The notes: generated by a model from the letters alone, not told the origin. Positions 11,701 through 23,414 are shown, counted from the first letter of the stretch. The stretch is 64,000 bases of DNA from Leuctra nigra (GCA_934045905.1 OW203773.1:13813246-13877245), one strand, 5' to 3'. Numbers and translations: made by a program.

Positions 11701-14700
11701 AAACTGGGAAATATATTTTAAAAAAATCAAAATCAAATCAAAATACACCTCAGAACATCTCAAAATTGATTTCAGAGTGACAATAAACCAAAAACGGCAT
11801 GCGGGGCAAGGTTTTTGGGGCATGCCCCCCACACCTTATTGGAGTGAAAACTTGAAAAAATTTAAAAACTAAAATACACCTCAGAACGTCTCAAAATTGA
11901 GTGTCAAAAACCAAAAAACGCCCTGCGGGGCACCGTGGGGGGCGCGCATTAACGCGTTGCAAATTTTGTTCCTTCACTTGCCCCCCTGGCAGAAATCCTT
12001 CCAGTACACAATCCCCCCTTGGACTTACTTCCAATTCGACCACTGATGGGTCCAAATGTCAACATAAAGGTCTTCCGAGTTATAAACATGCAGCTTGTTA
12101 AAGAGTTTACGACTATTGACGATTCTGCCGTGAAATTATATAAAATTAGTCACTTTTCAGTTACTTTTTCTGTAAATTTTTGTCACTTTTTCCCACTTTT
12201 TCCTTAGTTTTAGTCACTTAAATCACTTTTTTGGAGGATCTTGGTCAGTGGCAGCCCTGATTAGTTAGTTACCATTACCATTAATTAGTTAGGCTATGGT
12301 TAGTTTAAGCTACAGTTAGATTAAGCTGCACTTAGGAAATGTGGTGTATTATACCATAATATACTTCAATTTCATTCTGGAGCTTATTTCCTCAGATTTA
12401 CATTTACCTCAGGCTACATTGACCGTAGTTTATTTACGCTATGCCGCTGTTTTAAATGGTAATACACCTCATTACCCGAGTGGAGATTAAACTAAATGGA
12501 GCTTAAACTAATGGTTATATATTGCCCCTAAGATTAGAAAATTTGAGGTCAGTACACTAAGTTTTCCAAAATTGCAACCGCTTTGAACTGGTAAAATGTC
12601 TACCGTCGGACTATTGCTCACACTTGGCCACTTCACGGTCTCCTAATATTGACTTTATGGCTAGGTGTACTTGATGTGTATTGGTTGCCATGGTTACAGT
12701 CTACTTGGACTTGATGTGTATTGGTTGCCATGGTTACAGTCTACTTGGACTTGACGTGTATTGGTTGCCATGGTTACAGTCTACTTGGACTTGACGTGTA
12801 TTGGTTGCCATGGTTACAGTCTACTTGGACTTGATGTGTATTGGTTGCCATGGTTACAGTCTACTTGGACTTGATGTGTATTGGTTGCCATGGTTACAGT
12901 CTACTTGGACTTGATGTGTATTGGTTGCCATGGTTACAGTCTACTTGGACTTGATGTGTATTGGTTGCCATGGTCACAGGCCTGGCTGCCTCCAGAGATG
13001 CAGGCACGCGAGATCAACGTTGTCCAGGAGACGCCGCTGCAGCCGGGATTCATAGTGGCCGTGAATCCAGAGAACATCCGCCTGGCCAAGGAGTTCGTGG
13101 ACAATCTCTACGCCAATGGAGGTGAGGCCCGTTGTCAAATGTACTCTGAAGTGGCCCATACACGGTCAAGCTTGCATGACAAACTTAGGTACTGACAATC
13201 CTGGAAGTTTCATCGCTTGGGCTTTCAGTGAGGCTTGAAGAAATTCAAACATGGAGAGAAATCCTCCAAATATGCCAAATTTGGCAAAAATATGTCCAAT
13301 GGATATCATGATTTAAAATTTGAGATCAATTGGTTTACCGGTTTGGTCTCCAATCGTATCGGAAATTTCATAGTTTTGAGCGGTTTTGTTGAATAACCGG
13401 TGCCTAATAAACAATGCATTTAAGTATTTAAATGATTTAGTTTAATTTTAATGTATTTTTAAATATTATAATAATGTAACCTTTCCATAATACCCTACTG
13501 TAAGAGAGCTCCTTCTCTCAAGGGTCAATTCATTATGCAATGTATAATGTGAATGGAATAAAAGCTATGAAACTATGAAATGCAAGGAGCAAAAATGAAA
13601 AAGTGATTAATATACAATCAGACTGATCCTATCAAAGTTACATTACACTTATGAAACAATTTTTCTCTCAATTGTCCAAAATGGCCGAGCGCTTGTATCA
13701 TCATCCTGATAACATGTCGTTCAGGAACCAACATCTACGACGCTCTGATGATCGGACTGGAGTTGATCAACCTGGGACGCACGACCTTCAACGCCCCTCA
13801 CATCGTCAACACCCCCGAGCCCATGGTCATCTTCCTCACTGATGGCCAGGCCAACATCGGCCAGAGCAACAATGACGTCATCGTCAAGGACGTAACGAAG
13901 CGCAACATGAAGAAGGCGGCCATCTTCAGTCTCTGCTTCGGACATGATGCTGATAAGGTGAATTAACTGTGTGGCTCAAAAACATCCCCTTTTTGAGAGG
14001 AAAGATAAAGAGCTGAAACTCTCACACATTATAGAAAACATATGAATATTTAATGTCTGCAATTTTCAGATTTTTTATATTTGAAAAATGTTAGAGACAT
14101 TTGAATTAAGGCATTGAAAATCAGTTTATACCAGCGTTTATAAACTTTAACTAACGGAACTTTAACAGCACTGCAAACAAAAATAAAAGATTCGTGGCCA
14201 CTAATTTCGGTATCACTGATTCAGAAATCTATAATACAATGGAAACATTGTTTGTGCATAGTCCACAAGGAAAATGGTGGACCAAACAACATAAATTCTC
14301 CTAATTCCCACAAAGTAACTCCAAATCAATTCTTCAAACACATCAATTAATCTCATTTATTATATTTTCTTCAACTTTAAATTCAATCTTTTCCAACTTG
14401 TTCCTATTCAACAAATATGTTTGAGACTTGCACACAATATATTTGTGTTTTCTAAAATGGTTAAATATTTCAAAACCCTTTAATAGTTTCGGTCTCTCAA
14501 ACAGGGGGATTTTTTTTGCACCACCCGGTATCCAGAGTTAAAACTAACATACAGAACACTGTGCCCCCAATTTAAGTTTTGTTTATTGAATATTGCTGAA
14601 GTGCTACTGGACCTCAACAAGTGATTGCTCTTGCTACAGGAGTTCCTGAAGAAGCTGTCGCTGAGCAACGCGGCATTCTCCCGGCTCATCTACGAGGGCA

Positions 14701-17700
14701 GCGACGCGGCGTTGCAGCTGGAGGATTTCTACCGCCAGGTGTCGTCACCGCTGCTCGCCAACGTCGCCTTCTTCTACGAGCCGGAACAAGTGAGTCTTTA
14801 ACCATCGAACAATTCTCTGCCTCATTGAAGAGCTTCCTCCCATGACTTTTCATCTCTTCTTCTACTTTCTCTTATTTCATACCACTGCCTCCTTCCACCT
14901 TTGATCGAACTTTCCACATTTATATTCAAATCTTGTCTCCCGTCATTTGATCTCTGCACAATTCTGTCTTCTCCAACATCTCACCACATGCATATTCCAT
15001 TGCCTTCGTTTCTTCTTCACCCCTCTCCTGATATCCTTCACACCACAGAACCCTCACCTGATACCGCCAAACGTTGGTGCTACAATGGTGCTGAGTTCAA
15101 GGTTGATGCTAAGTTAAGGGCTAGTAAGATGTAGCACGGTTCTAAAAGTAACGCCATGCTATCAAAATGTGCGATATTAGGTCAGGGTGCTGGTATCTCA
15201 CATTATGACTAGCCTTGTTTTCCCTACAACTCCCTTATTCTTATTATTCTACCCTAAAAACATCTTAGCCCCTAACGACTGTTCCAGCCTACTCAGATTT
15301 CCTGTCTGTACTATATCTTGCTATCTACAGCAGTAGCCGTTTCCCACACTTCAGATGCCACCTCCCATCCACACAACCATATCTTCCAACCCTCTTGCCT
15401 CCATGCCGCTTCCACTGCTCTCTAGTTCGTCCTCTCCTTCTTCGACCTGGAGGCTATATCTTGTCTTGACTCAATAACAACCAACATCGAATTAATACCC
15501 AACGGCTGGTGTTTTGAATACCTCGGTTCTCGTCAGATCACCGAGATTAAGCAACATTGAGCGCGATCAGCGGTTGGATGGGTGACCATTCAACTCTGCC
15601 TTGCCAGTTGCTGCCGTTGGGCCAGAGAGACTGGGGTGTTTGGGGGTTAGTGTGACGACCTCCCTCCACCTGTTATCAGTCTCTCGACGGCGCGGGTTGT
15701 GGAGGCTCGTGCTGTGAATGTCACACCGTCCTTCGGATGGGAAGTTAAGCCGTTGGTCCCCTTGGTATCTTTCGTCAGGAGTAGGCTTCATGCCGGTACC
15801 GGGTTTCCTCTCGTCCTCTCTTGCACTATCACTAGTGGAGCTTGGCTCTGCAGTGCGATTGTATAACTTCTTAGCCGAGATAATGGATCGTTATCGATAC
15901 CAATTGATGAAAGTAATTTAGCCTATCAGAAGGTAAAGCAATTCAAAGTGCTTAAAGTCGACTTCCTGAGATAAATAATGTGATTATATTTCATATCCTC
16001 GTAGCTTTTGCACAATTCAAATGGTTAACAATGATATTAATAGTTTACTTTCATCAATTGGTATCGATAACGATCCATTATCTCGGCTAAGAAAGTTATA
16101 CAATCGCCCTGCTGTTAAGATTACAGAACAGAGCAAAAAAAATGTAATTTGTTTATTTATTTATTTATTATTTTTAAACAAAGATAGTACCTATAGGTTT
16201 TTACTTTTTTTGCATTTTTTGCATCAGCTGCCACTTAATCACCAGCTGCATTGTTTATAGTTATGTAAACTGAATGTAATATTTATTCATATTTCCCAAA
16301 TCTCAACAATCACAACCAATAATTGGTTTGTAAATTCATTGTAAGTAATTTCATCAGAATGCAGTTGAGGGATGGATTATTGATGGGGAGGTGGGTGGAG
16401 GATTGATGGAAAGGATGCAGGCAAGATATACCTTGATTTCAACCTTCCATTATATGGACGTTGTGTTTCTCTCCCCAAGGACACGGATAGGGCGGCAGGT
16501 TCAATACAAAACATTTCAAAACATTTTACAAAAAAAATAAAAATTACCCGGGTAATTAAAGCATGTACCCGGGTACAAATCATTACCCGAATCTGACCTC
16601 TATTACAGAATATAATAAAATAATACAAATGATACCGATGTGGAGTAGAGGTACTGCATAAGACTGTGTGTTGTTGGATTTCATAAATAATGTCGCCATG
16701 TTCCTTCCAGGTGACGGTGGACTCGCTGACCGCCATCCACTTCCCGAACCTCTTCCTCGGCGACGAGCTGGTCGTGGCCGGCAAGATGGCGGTCGACAGC
16801 GGCCACCTGCGCGGCGAGCTCAAGGCCAAGGCGCTGTGCGGACAGACGAGCTTCTGCTTCCCCAAGCCGCTGGTGATCAAGCATGAAGCGGGATTCATGG
16901 AGCGGCTCTGGGCGTATCTCAACATTCAACAGCTGCTGGACAAGGAGAAGATCGAGGAGGCGGAGGAGGAGAAGGCGAAGGAGGGGAAGGAGGAGAAGTC
17001 GAGCAAGGCCAAGGCGCTGGAGCTTGCTCTTAAGGTAAGAAGATGAAGTGAGATGAGGATGTCATGTTACTTACAAGCTGTTACAAAATAAACAAGAACT
17101 TCAGACATGCACCGTTCTGTATCAGCGGAATGATAGGTTTTAAAATACATAGAATGCGCAATTTCTTGATTTATTTAAACTTGATAACATCTGTTATGTT
17201 TTCAAAAGTATTTTTGGTAGCAACTGGGACGGCACCTTGTGACGGCACTTTGTCATCTTTTCAACTTATAAAACGAATTTATATCCAAAGAAATTAAGTC
17301 CGTTTCGAGAGTCCATTTAGAACATTGTGGGATAATTTTGAGTTTGGTGCAACTGTGTATCTCTTCACATTTTCAAATGTAAACATTTAAATATTGAATG
17401 TAAAATATCTGTCAACTGCAGAAAAGTATTTACGCCCCCTTATTCTCTTCCCTTACCTCTCCTCAGTGCTAAAGATTCTCACAGACTATTGGTATTGAAA
17501 CGTCTCATTGCCATGTACTATTGCATGTTTCACTCCATTAAAACCGAATGATCTTGATCCACAGTACTCGTTCGTGACGCCTCTGACGTCGCTGGTGGTC
17601 GTGAAACCCAACGAGTCGGTGAGCGCCGACGCAGTGGACGCCTCTCGACCCCAGCCGCCGCAAATGATGGCGATGTCTGCTCAAAGTTACTGCGCTGCTC

Positions 17701-20700
17701 CTGGGATGCCGATGTCTGCCCCAATGTTCTGCGCTGCTCCGATGAAGCAGAGGTCTCGACAACTGTTCGGCGGCGGCGGGGGCGCGGCTCCGGCGTTTGG
17801 ATCGCAGCCACAATCGAGCAGCCAGATGAAGAGGTGTGCGCGGCCCATGGCACGGTCACAGATGGATTCGGGGTTGGCTTGTTCTTTCGGCGCCGCTGGT
17901 TGGTACTCTCATGATATCTTACTAATGTAGCGCACGCCATTCCAAGTCATACAGTGCACACGTATGCTACACTCATATACGATACCAAATTAAACTGCAG
18001 AACTGCAACATATCATAAGGAGTTCAAAGGCTGGTGCACTTTTACCCTGAGCATCAATATGGCAAAATGTGAGAAAACACAAATTAAATTGTGTTAATAT
18101 GCAGTTATGTGTATCACACACAATCACACAAAGTAATAGATTTTTGGATATTAGATGAAAATGACTGAACCCTTGAAATGTACCTAATAATTTAACTTTA
18201 AAAATTAATAATTTTACTTGAAAATTAAATACTTTGCTCTGACTTTTCAAAAATGTGTACAGAAAGCAAAAGCCATCTCGGCAGTTCTGCTATTTTTTTC
18301 TCAGGCAGGCAGGAGGATATAATATATTTGGTGATAGTTAACAATCTAATGAATTATAAATTTTAATCATCCTCATTTCATAGAGAACCCAACAAGTACT
18401 CTACGCTTTCTGTTTGTTGATACTTCTAATTGTCTCGAAATTACACCAGTTTCAGTAAACCCCTTGCTGATAATTTTTAGAATTTCGGGAAGCCGACCCC
18501 ATAATTGACAATAATTTTACCTGCTTTTTATTTTTTATTTTGTCATAGCAACTCCTCAATGCCAAGTTAATTCAACACATACTATTTTGATAAGGGACAG
18601 ATTGTCAATGCTCTGCTAAATTTAAAACAGTCAATTGGGACTAGCATGGCAACAACCAATGGCATTCCCTGAATGACCATTTAAACATAATTTGATAAAA
18701 TTAGCTCCTACTGGTTTTAACAGAGCATTGAAAAATTTAGTAGAATATAATTCAAAATATCTCTTAAGCCCCATTTACACGGTGCAATTTCTTGTACAAC
18801 TTCTGTGCCACAGTTGTTCTGCACATGTGCAGAGTCACTTTTCATCTCAAAAGTGACATTGCGCACTAGCAGATAAACTGTGGCACAGAAGTTGTACAAG
18901 AAATTGCACCGTGTAAATGGGGCTTTACACTCAAAAAATGCATAACATAAATTCATAACATGTATCCGATATGAGCTAATAAAATAAGTGTAAGTTTGGT
19001 CGAACTATACTTTGGATAAATATTTAATATCCTAAAATATAAATATTCTTAAATATCTCTAAGTTTGAATTATTTGCAAATATAAGTTTTCTGAAAATGT
19101 GGGAAAATATTTATTTTACATATTAATTGATATAAAAAAATACAGAGATTATTCCTTAGATTATCTTCCAATACCGCATCTCTATAAAAGATGGCTTTCT
19201 TTGACCAGTCATGTTACTTATAATGTTGTTAATTTCAGAAGCGCCGGAGAGCTTCGTCATGCCGGCCCTGCGTATGCGAGTTTGTGGCGGAGGAGGAGAC
19301 ATGGTCGGTGAGTCTTAACTTAACAGAACATAATCAAGTAGTCCTCCAACAATGTTTACTTGTCTCTGCGGGAAGGAAGGGGGAGGCGGAGGGGAGTATA
19401 ATCCCCCCCCCCCCCCCATTCACCATACAAAATTAAGTTTATACCGTAACAGAGACACTTATAAGTAGAGCCCCGTGAAAATGGGATTATTATTTTACCA
19501 ATTTCGTTTTTAAAAACCCAAATTTCGTTTTTTAGCGGTTTTATAGAATTTAGTGGCAAATCAATAAAGTAATATTTCTGTCAAAAATTATATAATAACC
19601 AATCCCTAGATTCAATGCTAAACATTAACCACTAAACATTACAGGCAATCTAAGTAACAAAAAGAACACAAACAAGAGTTTAGAGTAAATAAAAGTGTAT
19701 TTATTTAAGTAGGAACTCTGAATGGCGTTTACATGCGACGTGTTTCATCAGTGTGTCCTTGCACTTGAGTTCTAGTCTGCAGTTGCAAAACCGGCACATC
19801 AAAAGTTTTCCGTCACTCACGTAAAACCCGTCACTCCTGAACTCTGAAGCCCTAGACGCGGCTGTAACTGTTGGTTTCGGCATTGTGTACACAGTAAAAA
19901 ACACAAGTAAAATTGTTTTGTGCACAATAATGATAATAATAATTTAATAATACAGTGGCACTACAACTAAAATGGCCGCCCGCCGCCATATCGCTGCCTC
20001 GTGCGATGGGGGGAACAGGAACAGCTGATTCCTAGCGCCTGCGCAGTTACCAAATGTATGAGCAGGGTTTAACCTTGAAATGTCACCAACAAGCGCGCTT
20101 GCTTTCTCCGCGGAATGTGGATATTTCCATGAATTATGCGTAAAATAGGAAGTTTTAGGTTGAGTTTCAACATTTTTTGTAAACATTTCTGAAAACTGAA
20201 CAACATTTGTGGGATTTCGCGATGTATTACAAAAATATAGTCGATTTCGGTGTTATTTCGCAATAATGGCATATTTCGTTTTATTTCGCGATTCAAATCT
20301 TGCAGAATTGGGTTTAGAATGACGTAATTTGTGCTCATATTCCAAGAAAATACAAGATATAAAGATATCGCGTTATCGCGATGTGCGAAATATACGGAGC
20401 TCTACAAGTTGTTTAAAATCTAAAAAAGTCAAGCGGGGCAACAACAGGAGTTGTTTGCTTCAGTTTCTGCATTTTAGATGCCCAGAATCACTTTGAAATT
20501 GTTGAAGAAATGACCTGCGGAGTTAAAACTGAGAGGTGAAGCCTCCCAGGTGCCCCCCTCCCCCCCCCCCCCCCCTCCACGCCCATGGACAGTCTTGAAA
20601 GTGCCAATTGTGCTGCTCTTGGTGATATTTTCGAAGCAGACGGCATATTTAATTTTGTTTAATTTGACACTTACGTTTCTTTCCCACCCCTCATATTTCA

Positions 20701-20967
20701 TTTCCATGTGGAAAGATGAAAGAATAATATGAAATGACTCAGAAATGAGTATTAGGTAATATTTACACCAATTCAACAGCGATGTTTGACATCACCGACC
20801 TCACTGCCACATATCAGACACAGGCGCCTAGGAAGGGAACTCCTAGCAGTTCCTACGCGCCTGTCAGACAAGCTTCTGAACTAACGTACATGTTTTCTTC
20901 CATAAGCTCAAGCCGATTCGGTTCCTCAAGTCGTAATGTTCGAGAGTCACAGCTCGGAGTCGGATGA
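5703..20967 (+). CDS. Inter-alpha-trypsin inhibitor heavy chain-like protein (VIT + vWA), 13 exons
   Basis: Coding exons, all with matching phases: 5703-5890, 6546-6656, 7726-7864, 8748-8853, 9948-10123, 10986-11186, 12980-13121, 13725-13957, 14640-14789, 16711-17034, 17565-17898, 19239-19307, 20780-20967, giving 786 residues. Exons 1-4 encode the VIT domain (YRYAKTTVTCQ, YVKEKEKAKEEYDNAV, LTYEELLGRR). Exons 6-8 encode vWA with MIDAS residues DTSGS, the Thr of GTNIYDAL and the Asp of FLTDGQAN. Exon 10 ends in a Lys/Glu-rich helix; exon 11 is Met/Cys/Gly-rich. Family members are secreted hemolymph/matrix proteins. No signal-peptide exon is seen: the Met at 5703 follows an acceptor near 5682 and an in-frame stop in the leader, so the start is either cytosolic or incomplete. 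The exon 11 donor (G|GTTGGT, 17898) is weak; the better-looking site at 17833 breaks the frame. The last exon's frame ends at TGA 20967, just before a strong GTAAGT donor. Confidence 0.85.
6743..7225. mobile_element. hAT-like MITE in ITIH intron 2, 8-bp TSD
   Basis: The termini are CAGTGGTACACAACCTGCGG and a right end on GGTTGAGTACCCCTG. Flanking CTCTAGAA is duplicated exactly at 6735-6742 and 7226-7233. The subterminal GCGGCCCGC motif is present near both ends. There is no transposase ORF, so it is non-autonomous. Confidence 0.9.
7897..8223. mobile_element. GGGGCTGTGCAT-family MITE, degenerate copy, ITIH intron 3
   Basis: The right end (GTGACATCCTTTATGCATTGCCCC) and the order of G-rich islands match the intact copy at 25857-26170; the left end is diverged. 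It includes a run of 26 G at 8066-8091. It is non-coding. Confidence 0.75.
8913..9098. repeat. Fold-back element in ITIH intron 4
   Basis: Arms of about 47 bp, starting CACTCCTCGTTCGCTCCTCC and ending in the near-complement GGAGCGAATGAGGAGTG, enclose a second GC-rich inverted segment (CGCCACCGTCGC / GGCGACGGTGGC). No ORF. Family unknown. Confidence 0.75.
9360..9731 (-). pseudogene. RTE-like LINE remnant (3' end of reverse transcriptase ORF)
   Basis: Minus-strand peptides contain RDRLRWYGHLRRLDPKRLPK and, in another frame further on, WDVEERGEEWRTVAGRLWED followed by RERWRDMVKK. These match the C-terminal region of RTE/BovB-type non-LTR reverse transcriptases (a wYGHv.R motif followed by a terminal DR..WR motif). 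The two parts are in different frames and the polymerase core is absent, so this is a dead, 5'-truncated fragment in ITIH intron 4. Confidence 0.65.
10124..10985. other. ITIH intron 5, nothing specific recognised
   Basis: Opens with a G run just after the donor. The remainder is AT-rich with no clear element ends, ORF or RNA gene. Confidence 0.45.
11446..12259. mobile_element. hAT-like non-autonomous element in ITIH intron 6
   Basis: Inverted termini are CAGGGCTGCCACTTAGTCAC and a right end AGTGGCAGCCCTG. ATTAG flanks both sides (11441-11445, 12260-12264), shorter than the 8 bp expected of hAT. Internally, about three tandem units of roughly 130 bp (about 11565-11900) carry the motif AAAACGCCCTGCGGGGC. 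No ORF. Confidence 0.75.
12672..12979 (+). repeat. 40-bp minisatellite of splice-acceptor sequence
   Basis: About eight head-to-tail units of 40 bp. Each contains TTGGTTGCCATGGTTACAG. The last unit differs by one base (GGTCACAG) and serves as the real 3' splice site of ITIH exon 7, which starts at 12980. The array is therefore an amplification of the intron's own 3' end and presents several look-alike acceptors upstream of the used one. Confidence 0.9.
13290..13720 (+). repeat. Dispersed repeat, ITIH intron 7 (family also at 30.8-31.0 and 34.8-35.7 kb)
   Basis: Shared motifs are CTCCAATCGTATCGGAAATT, GTTGAATAA(C/T)CGG(C/T)GCCTA, ATCAAAGTTACA and GGCCGAGCGCTTGTATCA. The copy at 34.8 kb is inverted. 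No ORF. The copy here ends within a few bases of the ITIH exon 8 acceptor. Confidence 0.7.
14790..15490. other. ITIH intron 9, pyrimidine-rich, no gene seen
   Basis: A C/T-rich stretch from 14.8 to 15.5 kb with LINE/SINE-like low-complexity sequence immediately before a 5S-derived SINE. No credible exon. Confidence 0.4.
15500..15800 (+). mobile_element. 5S-rRNA-derived SINE (SINE3-like), copy 1
   Basis: The head 15500-15593 matches eukaryotic 5S rRNA: CTCGGTTCTCGTCAGATCAC, then AGATTAAGCAAC (A-box region) and GGTTGGATGGGTGACC (C-box). A body with GGGCCAGAGAGACTGGGGTG follows, then a LINE-like tail (CCGTCCTTCGGATGGGAAGT, AAGCCGTTGGTCCCC, GCCGGTACCGGGTTT). A second copy is at 57.1 kb. It is not a functional 5S gene because the 3' third of 5S is replaced. 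Confidence 0.85.
15857..16114. repeat. Fold-back element in ITIH intron 9
   Basis: Arms of about 60 bp are complementary: the left contains GAGATAATGGATCGTTATCG and the right its reverse complement. The loop is about 130 bp. No ORF. Confidence 0.8.
18767..18924. mobile_element. PIF/Harbinger-like MITE in ITIH intron 11
   Basis: Long inverted repeats (about 48 bp) begin AGCCCCATTTACACGGTGCA. TTA flanks both ends (18764-18766, 18925-18927), the 3-bp TWA duplication typical of PIF/Harbinger. No ORF. Confidence 0.85.
19466..20404 (-). mobile_element. hAT-like element with BED/CGGBP1-like zinc-finger ORF
   Basis: Short inverted termini are TAGAGCCCCGT and ACGGAGCTCTA. On the minus strand, 19701-19925 encodes 74 residues including SDGFYVSDGKLLMCRFCNC, then HVACKRH. 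This is a BED-type Cys2-His2 arrangement like the DNA-binding domain of CGGBP1 and hAT transposases. The rest of a transposase is absent. The 8-bp flanks do not match, so insertion by hAT machinery is inferred from termini and domain only. It lies in the ITIH intron after exon 12. Confidence 0.55.
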
Positions 20968-22478
20968 GAGAGGATCGCCAGAGGCGCTAGTAAGTCACTT
21001 CCCAAACCCTTACTTTGAAACTAACCTCGATGCTGAGACCTGTTGATATATATGTTCGATATGTCAAAATTTTTATTAATACACATTTAAAATCTAGACA
21101 ATTTAAACGTAGGTAGAGGTAAAAATTCTATATCCTTTTTGGGATGAGTTAGGAAGCAGATTTTTGTATGATGAGAATATAGGGCTATCAAATAATGAGC
21201 ACATTTTAAAAATTAAAAAAAAAAAAAAAAAAAAAAATGGCAAAAAAAAATTATGATCATGTAGAATGCCAAAACGTAAGAGATATGGGCATCCTCGCTA
21301 GCGCGAGCGATTTTGCTGTTAAATACGTGGAGACTAAATAGGGTAACAAAATTATTTGAATTTTTAACCATGGTTTGATAAAAGACAAACTTAGGATTGT
21401 TACTTGGTACATTTTTAATTTTATGCTTCGTTTCTTTGATATAATTAATTGGTTATTGGTGAAAATTAAATATTTTCTTTTCTCGCGGGATGCTGTATAC
21501 AAATTAATTTTAAAATGTGCCAAGTAACAACTCTAAGTTTATCCTTCAACAACACAAAATTGTTTTCAATTCACGTCTTGCCACTGGCACTAACATAGAA
21601 TATGTTGAGATTAAGGTTGGGATTTGCTTGATCTTTGAACACTGTGTGTTAACATATCAACTGTTTGCATATTTCAGCTAATGGAGACCGACGAAATAAT
21701 TCCCGTAGTCGGACGTAAATACCCGAAGACTCAGGTGGCCTCCACGCCGGACGGAGAGAACTACGTCGTCAAGATGGCCGCCCTGCTCTTCCTGCGCGGC
21801 ATGAACAGCGGTCGCGACTTCGAGCTGGCCGTGAACGTCGACGGCGCCGGCGCATTCCAAGACATCGTCTTCAAATTCCTCGCGACGGACAACTGGCACA
21901 CGTTATTCATCCAGCTGAAGCACCGGCCGACGGGGAAGTTCGTGAAGTACTACATGGACTCGCTCACCAACGTCAAGGGAGAGATGAGTCTGATCAAGTA
22001 CTTCGACTCATACATGGACATCAAGACTCAGCACAGCAACGAGCCGCTATTCAATCCCTACGACACGTGGCACTTCGCTGTCTTCACCAACGCGATCTTC
22101 CATCGGGGCAAAGGCCGTGTCGATCTCCAAGGCAACCCGAGCCCCGTGGACGAGTTCATAAAACTGCGCGACGCTCAGACCGGACTTGCCGACGAGGTAA
22201 TCGACACCGTCTATGCTGAACTGACGAAGCAGAAGCAGAGGAAGTACGCAGTCGGTTCGCACGAGGACGAAGTGAAGACTTTCCTGAGGAATTTGAAGCT
22301 GTTCACCGGACAGCCGAGCGAGGACCGGCTGGACGACGTCGTCAAGGAGGAGCTGAAGAAGAACGTCGGCGAGCATGCGGTGGACGCGGCGTTGCCAGGG
22401 TTCATGGTGCGCATCAGGGCGTGGCTGCAGCAAGGCGATGGAGAGGTTCTGGACAAGAAGAACACTACGATCCTGTGA
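20936..22478 (+). CDS. PD-(D/E)xK nuclease-like domain protein (insect NACHT-protein N-terminal family)
   Basis: Two exons, 20936-20989 and 21678-22478, join in phase 0 at a GTAAGT donor and a TTTCAG acceptor, giving 284 residues. Residues 46-100 contain NYVVKMAALLFLRGMNSGR, AFQDIVFKF (Asp80) and LFIQLKHRP (Gln97-x-Lys99). The D...QxK spacing resembles the DUF4297/Cap4 branch of PD-(D/E)xK nucleases, which in many insect proteins precedes a NACHT ATPase. A second helical part ends near TFLRNLKLFTGQPSEDRLDD. No NACHT follows: the TGA at 22476 ends the frame, so the protein is a stand-alone or truncated form. The start codon lies inside ITIH exon 13 in another frame. It may instead be the C-terminus of ITIH if a frameshift or unseen splice links them. 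Function is inferred. Confidence 0.6.
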
Positions 22479-23414
22479 ACATGCCCCGGTGTTGTAAATG
22501 TGATTTGAGCTAGAATGTTTGAAAGATCGTCGGAAGAAGTTAATATTGCGCTTTTGTAATCGTTTCATAGCTTACGAACAAAACGCAACATATGAACGGA
22601 GATAATCGCGATTCGTCAGTCCATACGGAAGTGGTAAATTTACATGTGATTTTTATACCAAAAGAAACATTCTTGGAATTATAATGAGTTGTTTAATGAT
22701 GACTGTTTAACTTAAATTTGAATATTTTGCACTTGTTGCATTTTGTTCCTAAGCTCCTGATACATTCTTAAAAATCTCGAATCTTCAAATTTCTTTTGGA
22801 ATTGATTACCAGTATTAAAATAGATGTGCGTATGGATAAATGACAAATTAATTATTCATTACACACTGGAGCTTGGAACTTTGTTCATATTTGCCATTAT
22901 ATGTTTTTGTGTAATACTGAATGTAATTGACATGTAGCGAATTCTTTGTTAGTGTCAACTTAAACTTTGATACCATTACTTTGTGTGTTTTAAAAATAAT
23001 AAAAAGCAATAGATAATCTGTTTAGAAACTAACTACAATGACAGTGTTAAATATAAAAGTTGTTCTTATATATTTGTCAACTTTTAATTAATGCTTTATT
23101 GTACCATAATTATATTGTAATATTACACGGATTATTATTTGACATTTAATAAATTGCTATTCATGCTGTTATAATAATTATTTTTTAAAATTAATTTTTA
23201 TTTCCAAGATCCACTTCCTTTTTACTACTTGCAGCAAATTAACACGAATATCTTCATAATAGTTCATTAGGATGTTTAGGTCATATCCGTTTTCAATTTT
23301 TTGTTCAGACAAGTCTAAAAATTATACATAAATATGTTTCATGTGCTCCTGATTTCAAAAATAAGTTTTTTTTGCCTATGAAAATGCCTTTATCCAATTT
23401 TTTTTATGAATTTA
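22479..23414 (+). other. 3' flank of the nuclease-like gene
   Basis: AT-rich sequence after the stop codon. Candidate AATAAA poly(A) signals occur near 22998 and 23147. No further exon encoding a NACHT or ankyrin region was recognised. Confidence 0.5.

Noticed and set aside
15500..15600. Functional 5S rRNA gene
   Set aside because: Only the 5' and middle parts match; the 3' third is replaced and followed by LINE-like tail sequence, as in 5S-derived SINEs.
16377..17940. Antisense ORFs (82-182 aa) over ITIH exons 10 and 11
   Set aside because: GC-rich shadow frames opposite real exons; no domain resemblance and no splice logic.
22047..22568. 173-aa minus-strand ORF opposite the nuclease-like exon
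   Set aside because: Shadow of the plus-strand exon, which has codon-like GC bias and matching splice phases.
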